A stretch of 48,148 bases of DNA from an uncultured Phycisphaerales bacterium (lineage in GTDB: Bacteria; Planctomycetota; Phycisphaerae; Sedimentisphaerales; Anaerobacaceae), in contig CAIODZ010000016.1 in NCBI GenBank assembly GCA_903857265.1, forward strand, positions 1 to 48,148, read 5' to 3'. A program made the position numbers and the translations under genes. This document shows, piece by piece, positions 32,012 through 41,322 of the stretch. The notes beneath the pieces were generated by a model. The model had not been told where the DNA came from. It saw only the letters and a list, made by a program, of their open reading frames with translations, and did not search any database. Every line of letters begins with the position of its first letter. Position 1 is the stretch's first letter.

Positions 32012-33130
32012 TTAAAGTTCAGACGTGATTCTATCAGTTTCTGCCAGATTTAACAACAGTTGCTCTAAAATAAGCCGTTCATTGACGGAGGATTCGAGAT
32101 AGTGGAGGGTTTTGAAGCATTCGGCTATTTTTTGGGCTGCCTGCTCAGGGCTGAATCGCAGGGCGATTCTTTTGACTTGTTCGGACTGGTCGAAATTGAC
32201 TATTTGGCTGCCGGCAGCGACATTTGCGAGCATCGCGTCGTGAAGGGCGCTGATTATAATCTGAAGTATGATTACAGTGGATTTGCGTTTTATATCGTTT
32301 GCGCTTGTGGCAGGGGCGAGTTTGGCCCAGATGGCCGCGATTTCCTTCGATTGTTTTTGGATTGTTTCCGCCAGTTCCAGCGCGTTTTTGTATTCGAAAT
32401 TAGCCAAGGTATCTAAAATATACGTCTTGGTTTCATAAATGTTTGCTTCGGCCGTTTCGAGCTGTGAATATGTGCCGGCAAGACCTAATGAGCCATCGGT
32501 CAGGCGAGCGAAGAATTTTATCTGTTTTTCGCTGAGGCCGGGATGGCGCAGTTTTTCGATTATTTTTTCCTCGTTGATGGGGCCGAATCGCAATATCTGG
32601 CATCGGGAGCGGATTGTGGGCAGGAGTTTGTCGGGGCGGGTGCATATAAGAATGATGCAGCAATAAGCGGGCGGCTCTTCGAGGACCTTCAGCAGGCAAT
32701 TTTGCGATTCGTTATTGAGCTTTTCGGCTTCAGTGAGGACAAAGACCCTTCGCGTCGATAGGGCGGGCCTTTGACTGACTTTATCGAGGACGAATTCGCG
32801 AACAACGTCAATCGGGAATTCGAAAGGCGGTTCTTTGTTTTTGCCCTCTTTTGTAAATTCGAGCAGTTCCTTATAAACGTGCTCAAAATCGGGATGTGAG
32901 CCGGCGTCGAATGCTTGGCAGGATGCGCAATTGCTGCAACTGTCTGTGAAGTCGCCCTTTCGTACGGGGTTCTTACAAAGCAATAGCTTCGCGAATTCCT
33001 TAGCGGTAGTGAATTTGCCAATGCCATCAGGCCCCGCGAAAATATAGGCGTGCGCGACTTTATCGCCGGCGAAGGAGCATTGAATCGCTGAGATTGCTTT
33101 TTCCTGGCAGAAAATGTCTTTCAGTGGCAT
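32012..33130 (-). CDS. holB: DNA polymerase III subunit delta'
   Basis: The 372-residue AAA+ protein has a Walker A-like AGPDGIGKFTTAKEFAKLLLC (~33-52), a zinc module (CKN...CSNCASCQAF, ~52-73) and LTEAEKLNNESQNCLLKVLEEPP (~140-162), typical of delta'. Sensor 1 and the arginine-finger region TRPDKLLPTIRSRCQILRF are present. In the clamp loader it opens the sliding clamp with delta and tau. It overlaps the tmk stop (TAATG), so tmk and holB are translationally coupled. The C-terminal collar domain is more divergent. Confidence 0.92.
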   Translation of the reverse strand: MPLKDIFCQEKAISAIQCSFAGDKVAHAYIFAGPDGIGKFTTAKEFAKLLLCKNPVRKGDFTDSCSNCASCQAFDAGSHPDFEHVYKELLEFTKEGKNKEPPFEFPIDVVREFVLDKVSQRPALSTRRVFVLTEAEKLNNESQNCLLKVLEEPPAYCCIILICTRPDKLLPTIRSRCQILRFGPINEEKIIEKLRHPGLSEKQIKFFARLTDGSLGLAGTYSQLETAEANIYETKTYILDTLANFEYKNALELAETIQKQSKEIAAIWAKLAPATSANDIKRKSTVIILQIIISALHDAMLANVAAGSQIVNFDQSEQVKRIALRFSPEQAAQKIAECFKTLHYLESSVNERLILEQLLLNLAETDRITSEL

Positions 33131-33759
33131 TATTCGGCCCCGAAGTTATCAATGATGTCTGTTATTTTTTTGTGGACGGCGTCGATATTGTCCGCGGCGT
33201 TGACTACGACGAAGTTTTTCTGCTGCCTGGCGATTTTCAGGAAGCCATCACGGACTTTTTTGTGATAGTTGTCGCCTTTTTGCTCCATACGGTCGAGGTT
33301 GCTTTTTAGCCGGGTCGCCGCGGTTGCGGAATCGACGTCGAGGATTATTGTCAAATCGGGCCAGGGTTTTTCGAGGCAGTCGGCTGCGAGCTTAATGACC
33401 TTATCCATTCCGAATCCGCCCGCGTGACCCTGATAGGCACAGGTGCTCGACAGCCAGCGGTCAACAACGACGCATTTATTTGCCTTCAGAGCGGGAGCGA
33501 TTTTCTCATTCCACAGTTGGACTCTCGCTGCCATATAAAGCATCACCTCGGTTGCGGTATCCATCGCTTTATGTTCGGGATTGAGAAGTATATCCCTGAT
33601 TTTTTCGCCTATGGCGGTTGCACCCGGCTCACGGAAGCTGACTACATCAATATCTTGTTTCGCCAGCCAATCTACTAACAATTTGACCTGCGTGCTTTTC
33701 CCGCATCCATCCGGCCCGTCAATGACTATAAATTTTCCGGTTAATTGCTTCGGATTCAT
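33130..33759 (-). CDS. tmk: Thymidylate kinase
   Basis: The 209-residue kinase has the P-loop IDGPDGCGKSTQVKLL (~13-28), the FREPG motif (~43) and VVDRWLSSTCAYQGHAGG (~97), the DR(Y/W) region that binds TMP. Length is normal. It phosphorylates dTMP to dTDP. The start follows the stop of the unknown membrane protein gene with no gap, and the end overlaps holB. Confidence 0.96.
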   Translation of the reverse strand: MNPKQLTGKFIVIDGPDGCGKSTQVKLLVDWLAKQDIDVVSFREPGATAIGEKIRDILLNPEHKAMDTATEVMLYMAARVQLWNEKIAPALKANKCVVVDRWLSSTCAYQGHAGGFGMDKVIKLAADCLEKPWPDLTIILDVDSATAATRLKSNLDRMEQKGDNYHKKVRDGFLKIARQQKNFVVVNAADNIDAVHKKITDIIDNFGAE

Positions 33760-34260
33760 TTAACACCCAGAACTTTTGGTAAATAAGGACGATAACCAGT
33801 TTACTAATAATGCTCCTACGATACCACCCAGAAAACTGAGTATGAGCCAAAACCAGTGGTCTTTATATTCCGCAAACCATAGGCCGCTTCTTGTCCACCA
33901 CGAGCTATATTTTCTGCCTAAATCGTATCCTCCAATAGTTAGAGTTATAGAAAGATTGACTTTGGTATTTTCATAAAGTTCTTGTGAATTGGAATGGTCA
34001 TACCTATGTGCTGCTTTAATATTATTCTGGTTGAGATTTTTCCATATGATTAATCCTCGTTGGCTGAGCCGGTTATTAGTATTTTCAAGCGTATTATAAT
34101 TTTCGAATATATTTTCCCGCGTTGATTTTGGTGTTTCATTTCGTTTTTCCCTGAGTGCTTTAATCGATTCGCTAATTTCTAAATTTTGGGCTGTTCCGAC
34201 CTTGTTTATTCGTCGGTAGTAGTAACTTAGTAATCTCCTTTCGTCTTTTGGGAGCCACAT
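33760..34260 (-). CDS. Unknown protein with C-terminal membrane helix, inserted between dnaE and tmk
   Basis: The 166-residue protein matches no family I know. The N-terminal ~60 residues are charged and helical (LPKDERRLLSYYYRRINKVGTAQNLEISESIKALREKR), the middle is Asn-rich, and the end is WFAEYKDHWFWLILSFLGGIVGALLVNWLSSLF, one strong membrane helix. It would face the cytoplasm with a C-terminal anchor. It begins 10 nt after dnaE (GAGAG before the ATG), and its stop abuts the tmk ATG directly. Its base composition is clearly more AT-rich than its neighbours, a sign of possible acquisition. The tight packing nevertheless shows it is translated with the replication genes. Confidence 0.7.
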   Translation of the reverse strand: MWLPKDERRLLSYYYRRINKVGTAQNLEISESIKALREKRNETPKSTRENIFENYNTLENTNNRLSQRGLIIWKNLNQNNIKAAHRYDHSNSQELYENTKVNLSITLTIGGYDLGRKYSSWWTRSGLWFAEYKDHWFWLILSFLGGIVGALLVNWLSSLFTKSSGC

Positions 34261-34270
34261 ATCAATCTCT

Positions 34271-37200
34271 CTATCTTGTTAATTGCAAATTTTCAGGGCC
34301 AATGAGGTGACGCATCTTGCGGCAGAATTCGGGGTCGGGGTTTACCGAAAGTTGCCTGTCGGCGGAGGCGTAAACCTTGCCCTTATCAGTCCTGATTGCG
34401 ACATAAACACTGCTCTTGCCCCTGTGGTGCAGGCAGATACTTTTTATCTCAGCGACTTTTTCTTTGGTAACATTTTGAGCATCGAGATTGATTCGCACCT
34501 TGCCCGCGAGTTTGTCGGTTGCTTCGTCGAGGGCGATTAATTCCGAGGCGATTATGTTCGGCTTTTCTCTTCTGAAATCCAGCCGGCCTTTGACGAATAC
34601 GACAGCGTCGGCAGCGAGTTGTTTGGCGAACTGGTTTAAGGTATTTGGGAACACAACGACCTCAACCTGGCCCTGGAGGTCGAGGAGGGTGAAGACAGCC
34701 ATTTTAGAGCCGGCGTTCTTGCCGGTCTTGGTCAGGTTGTAGCGGATTTTCGTTATCATACCGCCTATGGTTACTTCCTTTTCCTGTGTGGTCTCGGCAA
34801 TCTGTGCGGCATTGATATTCGAGAAGATATTTATTGTCTCGGCACAGTGACTCAGCGGGTTGCTTGTAACATAAAAGCCGAGGACTTCCTTTTCATACAT
34901 CAGCATCATTTGTTCGGGCCAGGGGTCTGCGTAGGGCAGGCGGTTGTGGTCCTGTGAGTAATCCGGCGAGGCGGCCTGCGCGAAGAACCGCATCTGGCCG
35001 TTGAGTTTGTCCGTCTGTGTATCCGCCCCGTGTTCCATAGCCGATAGAAGCCCCGCTATCATTTGAGCGCGGTTGCCTCCCAATCGGTCGAATGCTCCCG
35101 CTTTTATGAGCGATTCCATTAACTGTTTGTTCGTGGCTCGCGTATCGACGTTTTCGCAGAAGTGGAACAAGCTCTGGAATTTGCCCGTTTTTTCGCGTGC
35201 GACGATGATTTGCTCGACTGCCTTTTCGCCGACTCCTTTGACAGCGGCTAACCCAAAACGAATCATACCTTTTTTGCCATTGTCCTCTTTGTATAGAGGC
35301 GTGAAGTCAACGCCGCTTTCGTTGATATCCGGCGCGGTAACTTCAATACCCATATCAGTGCATTCGGAGATGTATTCAACGACCTTGTCTGTGTTGCCCA
35401 TTTCGAAGGTCAGAAGCGCTGCCATATATTCCACGGGCCAATATACCTTCATATAAGCGGTTTGATAGGCGATGAAGGCATAGCGGGTCGAGTGGCTTTT
35501 GTTGAAGCCATAGCCGGCGAAACGCTCGATTAGCTCGAATATGTCTTCCGCCTGCTGTTTTTTTAGTCCCTTGGCGACCGAGCCGGTGATGAATCGTTCC
35601 TTTTCCTTAAGGATGGTCGAGGCCTTCTTTTTGCTGATTGCCTTAATCAGCGTATATGCCTCGCGCAGCGGTATATCGCCGAGTCGGTTGCAGATTTGCA
35701 TTACCTGTTCCTGATAGACCATAATGCCGTAGGTCTCGTCGAGGACTTCTTTCATAATCGGGTGAGGCAGCGACCATTTACCCCCGTGTTTGCGGTCGTT
35801 GTAGTCGGGGATGAGGGTCATCGGGCCGGGGCGGTAAAGGGCGTTTGCTGCGATGAGGTCCTGAATCCTGTCGGGCTTCATCTTCATCAGCAACTCCTGC
35901 ATACCGCCCGATTCGAACTGGAATATGCCTTTTGTTTTTCCCGCGGCGAAAAGAGCGAAGACCTTCGGGTCTTCGAGGTCTATTTTTTCAAGGTTTATTT
36001 TTTTACCGTGAATCTGCTCGACTAATTGCCTGGCGCGTTCGAGAACGCTAAGGGTCTTGAGGCCGAGGAAGTCCATTTTTAAGAGGCCCACCTTTTCGAC
36101 CATAGGCCCTTCGAACTGTGTAACGATATCATCGGTGCCGGACGGCCTGTAAAGGGGCACGAAATTAGTCAACGGCTCATCGGCTATTACGACTCCAGCG
36201 GCGTGAACCGACGCGTGGCGGGCGAGACCTTCGAGTTTCTTGCTGATGTCGATGACCTTTTTTGTCTGCGGGTCTTTATCGTATGCCTGTTTTAACTGCG
36301 GCTCCGTCTCCATCGCCATATCGAGGGTCATATTAAGCGTTTCGGGGACGAGTTTTGCGAGCCGGTCGGCTTCGGTTAGCGGGACGTTCAGCACCCGGCA
36401 GATGTCGCGGATTACCGCCTTTGCGCCCATCGTTCCGAAAGTGATGATTTGCGCGACGTGACCGTATTTCTGGCGGACGTAATCGATGATTTGTCCCCGG
36501 CCCGTCTGGCAGATATCGATATCGATATCGGGCATCTCATTGCGGTGCGGGTCCATAAAACGCTCGAAGAGCAAATCGTATTTGAGCGGGTCAACGTCGC
36601 ACAGGCCCAGGCAATAGCCGACTAATGTTCCCACCGCGCTTCCTCTTGCGCCGACGGGGATGTTATTTTTATGGGCGTAGTTGCAGAAATCCCAGACGAT
36701 TAGAAAGTAGCTGGCGAACCCTTTTGACTCGATGACGTGCAGCTCTCTTTCGAGTCGTTCTTTTACCCTGTCGTCGAGTTTACCGTAGATTTGCTGTGCT
36801 TTTTCATAGCAGAGGTTTGTCAGGAATTTTTCAGGCGTTGAGCCATCTTCAGGGCTGAAATGCGGTGCGTGTCTGCTTTTGAGGTCGATTTCGACGTTGC
36901 ATCGCTTAGCGATTTCCAGCGTGTTATCGAATGCCTGCGGGCAATCCGGGAAAAGCTCTCGCATCTGGGCGGGGCTTTTGAGAAATACGTCTTTCGGGTA
37001 AATCATCCGGTCGGGGTCGTCTGCTTTTTTGCCAGTGCTTATCGCGCAGAGGCAGTTATGTGCCTCGTGGTCTTCTTCCGTGAGGAAATGCACGTCGTTT
37101 GTAGCGACGATGCCAGCGCCGATTTTATTCGCCAGGTCAATCAGCGATTTCGCGATATTGGGGTCGTCGCCTTCGTGGCTCTGGATTTCGATGAAGTATC

Positions 37201-37720
37201 TTTCGGGGCCGAAGATTTTGAGGTATCCTTCGGCGATTGTCTGCGCCGCCTTTATATCCCCGCCCGCTATTTGCATCGCCAGTTCACCTTTCGGGCAGGC
37301 GGAAGTTACAATCAGCCCCTCATTAAGCTCCGCGAGGATTTGTTTGTCGATTCGGGGGCGGTAGTAAAATCCTTCTGTGTAACCCGTCGATGCGAGTTTG
37401 AGCAGGTTTTGATAGCCGACGTTATTTTGAGTGAGCAGGACGAGGTGATACGCCGCGTCGCTGATAGATGTTTTTGTTCGGTCGAGTCGGCTGTTGGGGG
37501 CGATGTAGGCCTCAATACCGATTATGGGTTTGATGCCCGCGGCGATTGCCTTGGTGTAGAATTCGATTACGCCGAACATATTGCCGTGGTCGGTTACGGC
37601 GACCGAGTCCATACCGAGGTCTTTGCACCGCGCAAAAAGGTTTTCGAACCTTATAGCGCCGTCGAGCAGCGAATACTGGCTGTGCAGATGAAGATGCGTA
37701 AATCCGTTTTTCTCCGCCAC
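34271..37720 (-). CDS. dnaE: DNA polymerase III subunit alpha
   Basis: Start GTG 37720 follows AAGGA and gives MAEKNGFTHLHLHSQYSLLDG; the longer frame has 28 non-conserved residues. The 1149-residue catalytic subunit has the PHP domain (THLHLHSQYSLLDGAIRF... AVTDHGNMFGVIEF), the polymerase palm with EMPDIDIDICQTGRGQIIDYVRQKYG (catalytic Asp pair) near residue 400, then a helix-hairpin-helix and the C-terminal OB-fold (~960-1060: ATTQEKEVTIGGMITKIRYNLTKTGKNAGSKMAVFTLLDLQGQVEVVVF). PHP metal residues look intact. It heads the cluster dnaE-unknown-tmk-holB-ricT-metG. Confidence 0.97.
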   Translation of the reverse strand: MAEKNGFTHLHLHSQYSLLDGAIRFENLFARCKDLGMDSVAVTDHGNMFGVIEFYTKAIAAGIKPIIGIEAYIAPNSRLDRTKTSISDAAYHLVLLTQNNVGYQNLLKLASTGYTEGFYYRPRIDKQILAELNEGLIVTSACPKGELAMQIAGGDIKAAQTIAEGYLKIFGPERYFIEIQSHEGDDPNIAKSLIDLANKIGAGIVATNDVHFLTEEDHEAHNCLCAISTGKKADDPDRMIYPKDVFLKSPAQMRELFPDCPQAFDNTLEIAKRCNVEIDLKSRHAPHFSPEDGSTPEKFLTNLCYEKAQQIYGKLDDRVKERLERELHVIESKGFASYFLIVWDFCNYAHKNNIPVGARGSAVGTLVGYCLGLCDVDPLKYDLLFERFMDPHRNEMPDIDIDICQTGRGQIIDYVRQKYGHVAQIITFGTMGAKAVIRDICRVLNVPLTEADRLAKLVPETLNMTLDMAMETEPQLKQAYDKDPQTKKVIDISKKLEGLARHASVHAAGVVIADEPLTNFVPLYRPSGTDDIVTQFEGPMVEKVGLLKMDFLGLKTLSVLERARQLVEQIHGKKINLEKIDLEDPKVFALFAAGKTKGIFQFESGGMQELLMKMKPDRIQDLIAANALYRPGPMTLIPDYNDRKHGGKWSLPHPIMKEVLDETYGIMVYQEQVMQICNRLGDIPLREAYTLIKAISKKKASTILKEKERFITGSVAKGLKKQQAEDIFELIERFAGYGFNKSHSTRYAFIAYQTAYMKVYWPVEYMAALLTFEMGNTDKVVEYISECTDMGIEVTAPDINESGVDFTPLYKEDNGKKGMIRFGLAAVKGVGEKAVEQIIVAREKTGKFQSLFHFCENVDTRATNKQLMESLIKAGAFDRLGGNRAQMIAGLLSAMEHGADTQTDKLNGQMRFFAQAASPDYSQDHNRLPYADPWPEQMMLMYEKEVLGFYVTSNPLSHCAETINIFSNINAAQIAETTQEKEVTIGGMITKIRYNLTKTGKNAGSKMAVFTLLDLQGQVEVVVFPNTLNQFAKQLAADAVVFVKGRLDFRREKPNIIASELIALDEATDKLAGKVRINLDAQNVTKEKVAEIKSICLHHRGKSSVYVAIRTDKGKVYASADRQLSVNPDPEFCRKMRHLIGPENLQLTR

Positions 37721-37839
37721 CGTATAATCCTTTTTCAGTTTGTCATTGCTTATTGCCAATTGATTACTGATAATTGTAACGGTTAAGCGGATGCTAATCA
37801 ACAAGGGATAGAATTGATAATCTCATAAGGGGAAAATTT

Positions 37840-38877
37840 ATGGATTTTGGAAATATGGATGATTCTTCACAGACGCAACTGAACAGTGTTCCTTTGCCGC
37901 AGCCGGCACAGGTGCCCAAAAAGGGCAGCGGATGGAGCATCTTCTGGGGCATAATCACCGGCTTATCGATGCTCGGAAACGTTATGCTTTTCCTGATGCT
38001 TATTGGGGTTGGAGTTTTGGCGTTTGCCGGAAGGGGCGAAAAGAAATATACAGAGGAAGTCATTGAAGACGGCCCGCGGAGTGCGAAAATCGCGATAGTG
38101 TCGATAGACGGCATTATAGACGAAAAGCAGGCACAGGAAGTTTACTGGCAGTTAAAAACGGCGAGGGAAGATAAAACCGTAAAGGGAGTGATTATCCGCG
38201 TCGATTCGCCCGGCGGGACGATTTCGGGCAGCGACCAGATTCATAACGAGATAATGAAATACCGCGCCGACACCAACCAGCCGGCGGTCGCGTTTATGCA
38301 GGGAGTCGCGGCTTCGGGCGGCTATTATTCTTCGGTTGCCTGCGACAAGATTATCGCTGAACCCACCGCAATCACCGGCTCAATCGGCGTGATTATGGAA
38401 TATCTCGTATTGCAGCAGCTCCTGGAGGAGAAACTGGGCATACAGCCGGTTGTGGTCAAGGCGGGCTCAAAAAAGGACTGGCCAAGCCCCTTCCAGACGC
38501 CTACCGAAGAACAATTGCAGTATATGCAGCAAAGGATAATCGACCCGGCTTACAACCGGTTCGTCAAAGTTGTCGTTGACGGCAGAAGTAAACTGACTGA
38601 AGAGGACGTCAGACGCCTCGCCGACGGAAGCATATACTGGGCGGACAAGGCCCTCGAAGAAAAGCTAATCGACAGCGTGGGCTATCTCAAGGACGCAATC
38701 GAAGAGGCAAAATCGCTCGCGGGCGTCAAAAAGGCGCAGGTGATTGAATACCAAAAGCCGTTTTCAATAGCGGAGATGCTTGGCGCAAAGACGAATGTGT
38801 CGCTGAAGATTGACCGCAGGACGCTTTATGAGGTGGCTGTCCCGCAGGCACTGTACCTGTGGACCGGCCCGCGATAG
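37840..38877 (+). CDS. sppA: Signal peptide peptidase SppA-like (peptidase S49)
   Basis: The 345-residue protein has a short cytoplasmic stretch and one membrane helix (~35-62: SGWSIFWGIITGLSMLGNVMLFLMLIGVGVLAF), then the S49 domain. VDSPGGTISGSDQIHNEI carries the ClpP-fold Gly-Gly, GVAASGGYYSSVACDKI holds the nucleophile Ser, and VVVKAGSKKDWPSPFQTPTEEQL holds the likely catalytic Lys. It is the single-domain form, about half the size of E. coli SppA. The family degrades cleaved signal peptides in the membrane. AAGGGG precedes the ATG. It is divergent from dnaE across ~120 bp. Confidence 0.9.
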   Translation: MDFGNMDDSSQTQLNSVPLPQPAQVPKKGSGWSIFWGIITGLSMLGNVMLFLMLIGVGVLAFAGRGEKKYTEEVIEDGPRSAKIAIVSIDGIIDEKQAQEVYWQLKTAREDKTVKGVIIRVDSPGGTISGSDQIHNEIMKYRADTNQPAVAFMQGVAASGGYYSSVACDKIIAEPTAITGSIGVIMEYLVLQQLLEEKLGIQPVVVKAGSKKDWPSPFQTPTEEQLQYMQQRIIDPAYNRFVKVVVDGRSKLTEEDVRRLADGSIYWADKALEEKLIDSVGYLKDAIEEAKSLAGVKKAQVIEYQKPFSIAEMLGAKTNVSLKIDRRTLYEVAVPQALYLWTGPR

Positions 38878-38928
38878 CGTTATCCCACAGCAAAGACGCG
38901 GCTCCAAATAACTGTTGGAGAAAAATTT

Positions 38929-39114
38929 ATGCGTGGATTTCTGATTCTGATACCTGCCATTATTGGCTTGTGCGCCATTTGCCGGACTGGGAAATGGAGA
39001 TGGAAGGTAATAGAATCGGGTTTATTAAACACACTTTTTGGGATTGGCTGGTTTACATCTCTTATAGTGGGAATGATAGAGATAATTTCTTCGATTAGAA
39101 GGTCATTAGGATAA
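38929..39114 (+). CDS. Small membrane protein, uncharacterised
   Basis: The 61-residue frame begins 51 nt after sppA, behind GGAG, and encodes MRGFLILIPAIIGLCAIC, a basic central loop (RTGKWRWKVIESG) and a second hydrophobic helix (LLNTLFGIGWFTSLIVGMIEII). That is a plausible two-helix hairpin protein. It has no match I recognise. Coding status rests on the ribosome site and membrane pattern alone. Confidence 0.45.
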   Translation: MRGFLILIPAIIGLCAICRTGKWRWKVIESGLLNTLFGIGWFTSLIVGMIEIISSIRRSLG

Positions 39115-39508
39115 AAAAGAAGGCCCCGCGACCGGGTCTTGTGTCTTTGGTCTGGCGTCCCTCACGGGATTGAGTCCAAATTGAGCCGAAACAGAATACC
39201 ACTCCCCTTCGACTTCGCTCAGGGCGAGCTGTCTCCTTCTATCCTCATTTTTGGGCCTGAAAACGGTCTATTTGCCTAAGAGGGGGAGATACTAAAAAAA
39301 GTTTAACAATTCAGCTTTAAGACCTTGTAGGTAATTGTCTTACTGCGATCAGGAAATTACTGAGCAACGTAACGATTGGCAACGCCGTAGAAAACAATAG
39401 AAGATGTGAATGAACTTTGAGCAAAAAGTAAATGTATCGACTGTAAGAGTGCCGATAAAACGAGATACTGATAAAAAGAGCGATCGCTTTTTAATATAAG
39501 GATGAAAA
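39115..39508. other. Intergenic region with repeat fragments before the GH57 gene
   Basis: No gene is supported in this ~390 bp. It holds a degenerate GACxxxAGAC-type stretch (39135-39165, related to 11870-11905 and 18601-18640), a CCTTCGACTTCGCTCAGGGC repeat (39211-39230) and an imperfect palindrome around AGCGATCGCT (39475-39492) 17 nt before the GH57 start. AAGGATG serves as the ribosome site. Confidence 0.6.
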
Positions 39509-40963
39509 ATGACCAAGTTGCCTGCGTATATAAATGATGTTCCGAATATATCCGGCTCAGAGGACCTTATTGCCTCGGCCAGAAATAGTGACCCGGTTTT
39601 TTTGCCGACGAGCAAGATTAACTGGGACAACGTCAAAAGCGCATTCGCGATAGCGCTTCACATGCACCAGCCGATCATACCGAATCCCGACCAGCCGCTA
39701 AAAACGGCGGACGTAATCAGTAACCTGGAACATATGATGAATCATCTGGGCAGCGGCGACAATCATAACGCCCAGGTTTTCCACCAGTGCTATAAGCGGA
39801 TGGGCGATTTCATACCTGAGCTGCTTGAACAGGGCAGCCAGCCGAGGTGTATGTTCGATTATTCGGGCACGCTGCTTGACGGTATGTACAAAATGGGTCT
39901 TACGGATGTTTTTGAATCGCTCAGGAAAATAACCTGTGATTCCAAATACCGTGGCTGTATCGAATGGCTGGGTTCTTCCTGGGGACATGCCGTAGCGCCA
40001 TCGACGCCAATTCAGGATTACCGGCTTGGCGTTGGGGCGTGGCAGCATTTCTTCGCGGCGCTGTTCGACCTTGAGGCGGTAGGGCGGGTCAGGGGGTTTT
40101 CACCCGCGGAGATGGCCTTGCCCAACCATCCGGACGTTTTTTATCAGTTTGTCAAGACGTTAAAGGATTGCGGCTACCGATGGGTCCTTGTGCAGGAGCA
40201 TACGGTCGAGCGGGTCGAAAACGGCTATGGACTGGAATATTCACATCGGCCTCATCGGCTGATAGCGAAGAACTCCAGCGGCGATACGCTTGCCATAACC
40301 GCGATTATCAAGACGCAGGGCAGCGATACAAAGCTTGTCGCGCAGATGCAGCCGTATTACGAGGCGTGCGGATTGAATCGGATAAAGCTGGGGACAAAAT
40401 CAGTCCCCTCGCTTGTAACTCAGATTGCCGATGGTGAAAACGGCGGCGTTATGATGAATGAATTTCCGAGTAAATACAAACAGGTGATGGCGGAATGCAG
40501 CAATAGTACGACGCCTGCTGTTAATGTAACGGAGTATCTCGAATACTTAGACGGTTTGGGTGTTAAGGAAGAGGATTTTCCCGCGATTCAACCCATATTC
40601 CAGCATCGGATATGGCAAAAGTTTGAGAATGGCTCCGGCCCCGAGGCAATGGAGAGGGTCATAAGCCAGTTAGGCAAAGAAGACCATCGATTTCATATGG
40701 AAGGTGGCAGCTGGACGAACAATATCTCCTGGGTACATGGTTACGAAAAACTGCTTGGGCCTATGGAGCAGGCGAGCGTTTTGTTTAACGAGAAGGTTCT
40801 CTCCAGGAACGTTTCCCCGTCGGAACCGCGTTTTCGCAATGCCCTTTACCATTTGCTTTTGACGCAGACGAGCTGCTATCGTTACTGGGGCGAGGGCGTG
40901 TGGGCCGACTACGGTCGTGAGCTTTGCCGGCGCACTATCGAAATACTCAAACGCGATTTCTAA
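39509..40963 (+). CDS. Glycoside hydrolase family 57 protein
   Basis: The 484-residue protein shows the GH57 pattern: IALHMHQPI (H51-P55 region, conserved region 1), GCIEWLGSSWGHAVAP (~149-163) and GFSPAEMALP with the likely nucleophile E201. LVQEHTVERV and SGDTLAITAIIKT follow. GH57 enzymes act on alpha-glucans (amylase, branching enzyme, 4-alpha-glucanotransferase), usually in the cytoplasm; no signal peptide is seen. The N-terminal ~40 residues are an unusual leader (YINDVPNISGSEDLIASARNSDP). No other glycogen gene is near, so the substrate is not known. Confidence 0.88.
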   Translation: MTKLPAYINDVPNISGSEDLIASARNSDPVFLPTSKINWDNVKSAFAIALHMHQPIIPNPDQPLKTADVISNLEHMMNHLGSGDNHNAQVFHQCYKRMGDFIPELLEQGSQPRCMFDYSGTLLDGMYKMGLTDVFESLRKITCDSKYRGCIEWLGSSWGHAVAPSTPIQDYRLGVGAWQHFFAALFDLEAVGRVRGFSPAEMALPNHPDVFYQFVKTLKDCGYRWVLVQEHTVERVENGYGLEYSHRPHRLIAKNSSGDTLAITAIIKTQGSDTKLVAQMQPYYEACGLNRIKLGTKSVPSLVTQIADGENGGVMMNEFPSKYKQVMAECSNSTTPAVNVTEYLEYLDGLGVKEEDFPAIQPIFQHRIWQKFENGSGPEAMERVISQLGKEDHRFHMEGGSWTNNISWVHGYEKLLGPMEQASVLFNEKVLSRNVSPSEPRFRNALYHLLLTQTSCYRYWGEGVWADYGRELCRRTIEILKRDF

Positions 40964-41322
40964 ATAGCTTTTATCTTGAACCCTGACGGTGTTATTGTGG
41001 CAAGTGCTTTCCTTATAAGCACTTATGACAGGTAGTTTCCCCTTGTATTCACACATACAATATTTTATTTTTTTCGGCATAATAAGTTGCTGGAAATAAG
41101 CAATATGTTATCATATATTCTCTGTTTTCAGAATATTTTGTTCGGGAGAATGTCGCGCACGCAGGACAAACACCAATTCTTGAGCTAATAAATCAAGGTA
41201 AGGTTTGCGGATTTGAAGCAGATTAAGGCCTAAAATTGCGGCTTAGACAGAATATCGGGGGGATTTCTGTCTTGCCTAAGTATTATTGGTCTCAATATAT
41301 GATACGGGAAAGGAAGACCGTT
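40964..41322 (+). other. Intergenic region and leader of the binding-protein gene
   Basis: This ~360 bp has no supported gene. Hairpin AAGTGCTT/AAGCACTT (41002-41009/41017-41024) follows the GH57 stop but lacks a U-run. A second dyad AGACAGAA/TTCTGTCT (41245-41252/41265-41272, G-rich loop) lies ~50 nt before the next start and may be a leader structure. No convincing promoter or riboswitch was recognised. Confidence 0.5.

Noticed and set aside
36860-37786. 308-residue frame antisense to dnaE
   Set aside because: Same reason: complete overlap with dnaE in antisense and no domain pattern.
39451-39458. GCCGATAA, the -10 element of sigma-28 promoters, upstream of GH57
   Set aside because: The nearest TAAA-type -35 is 18 nt away instead of ~15 and matches poorly, so no FliA promoter can be claimed.
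40997-41012. Sigma-54-like TGGCAAG...TT
   Set aside because: The -12 GC is missing at the right spacing and the site lies inside a hairpin far from the gene start.
41245-41272. Leader dyad with a G-rich loop, considered as a riboswitch
   Set aside because: Only one short stem is visible and no known riboswitch motif is present.
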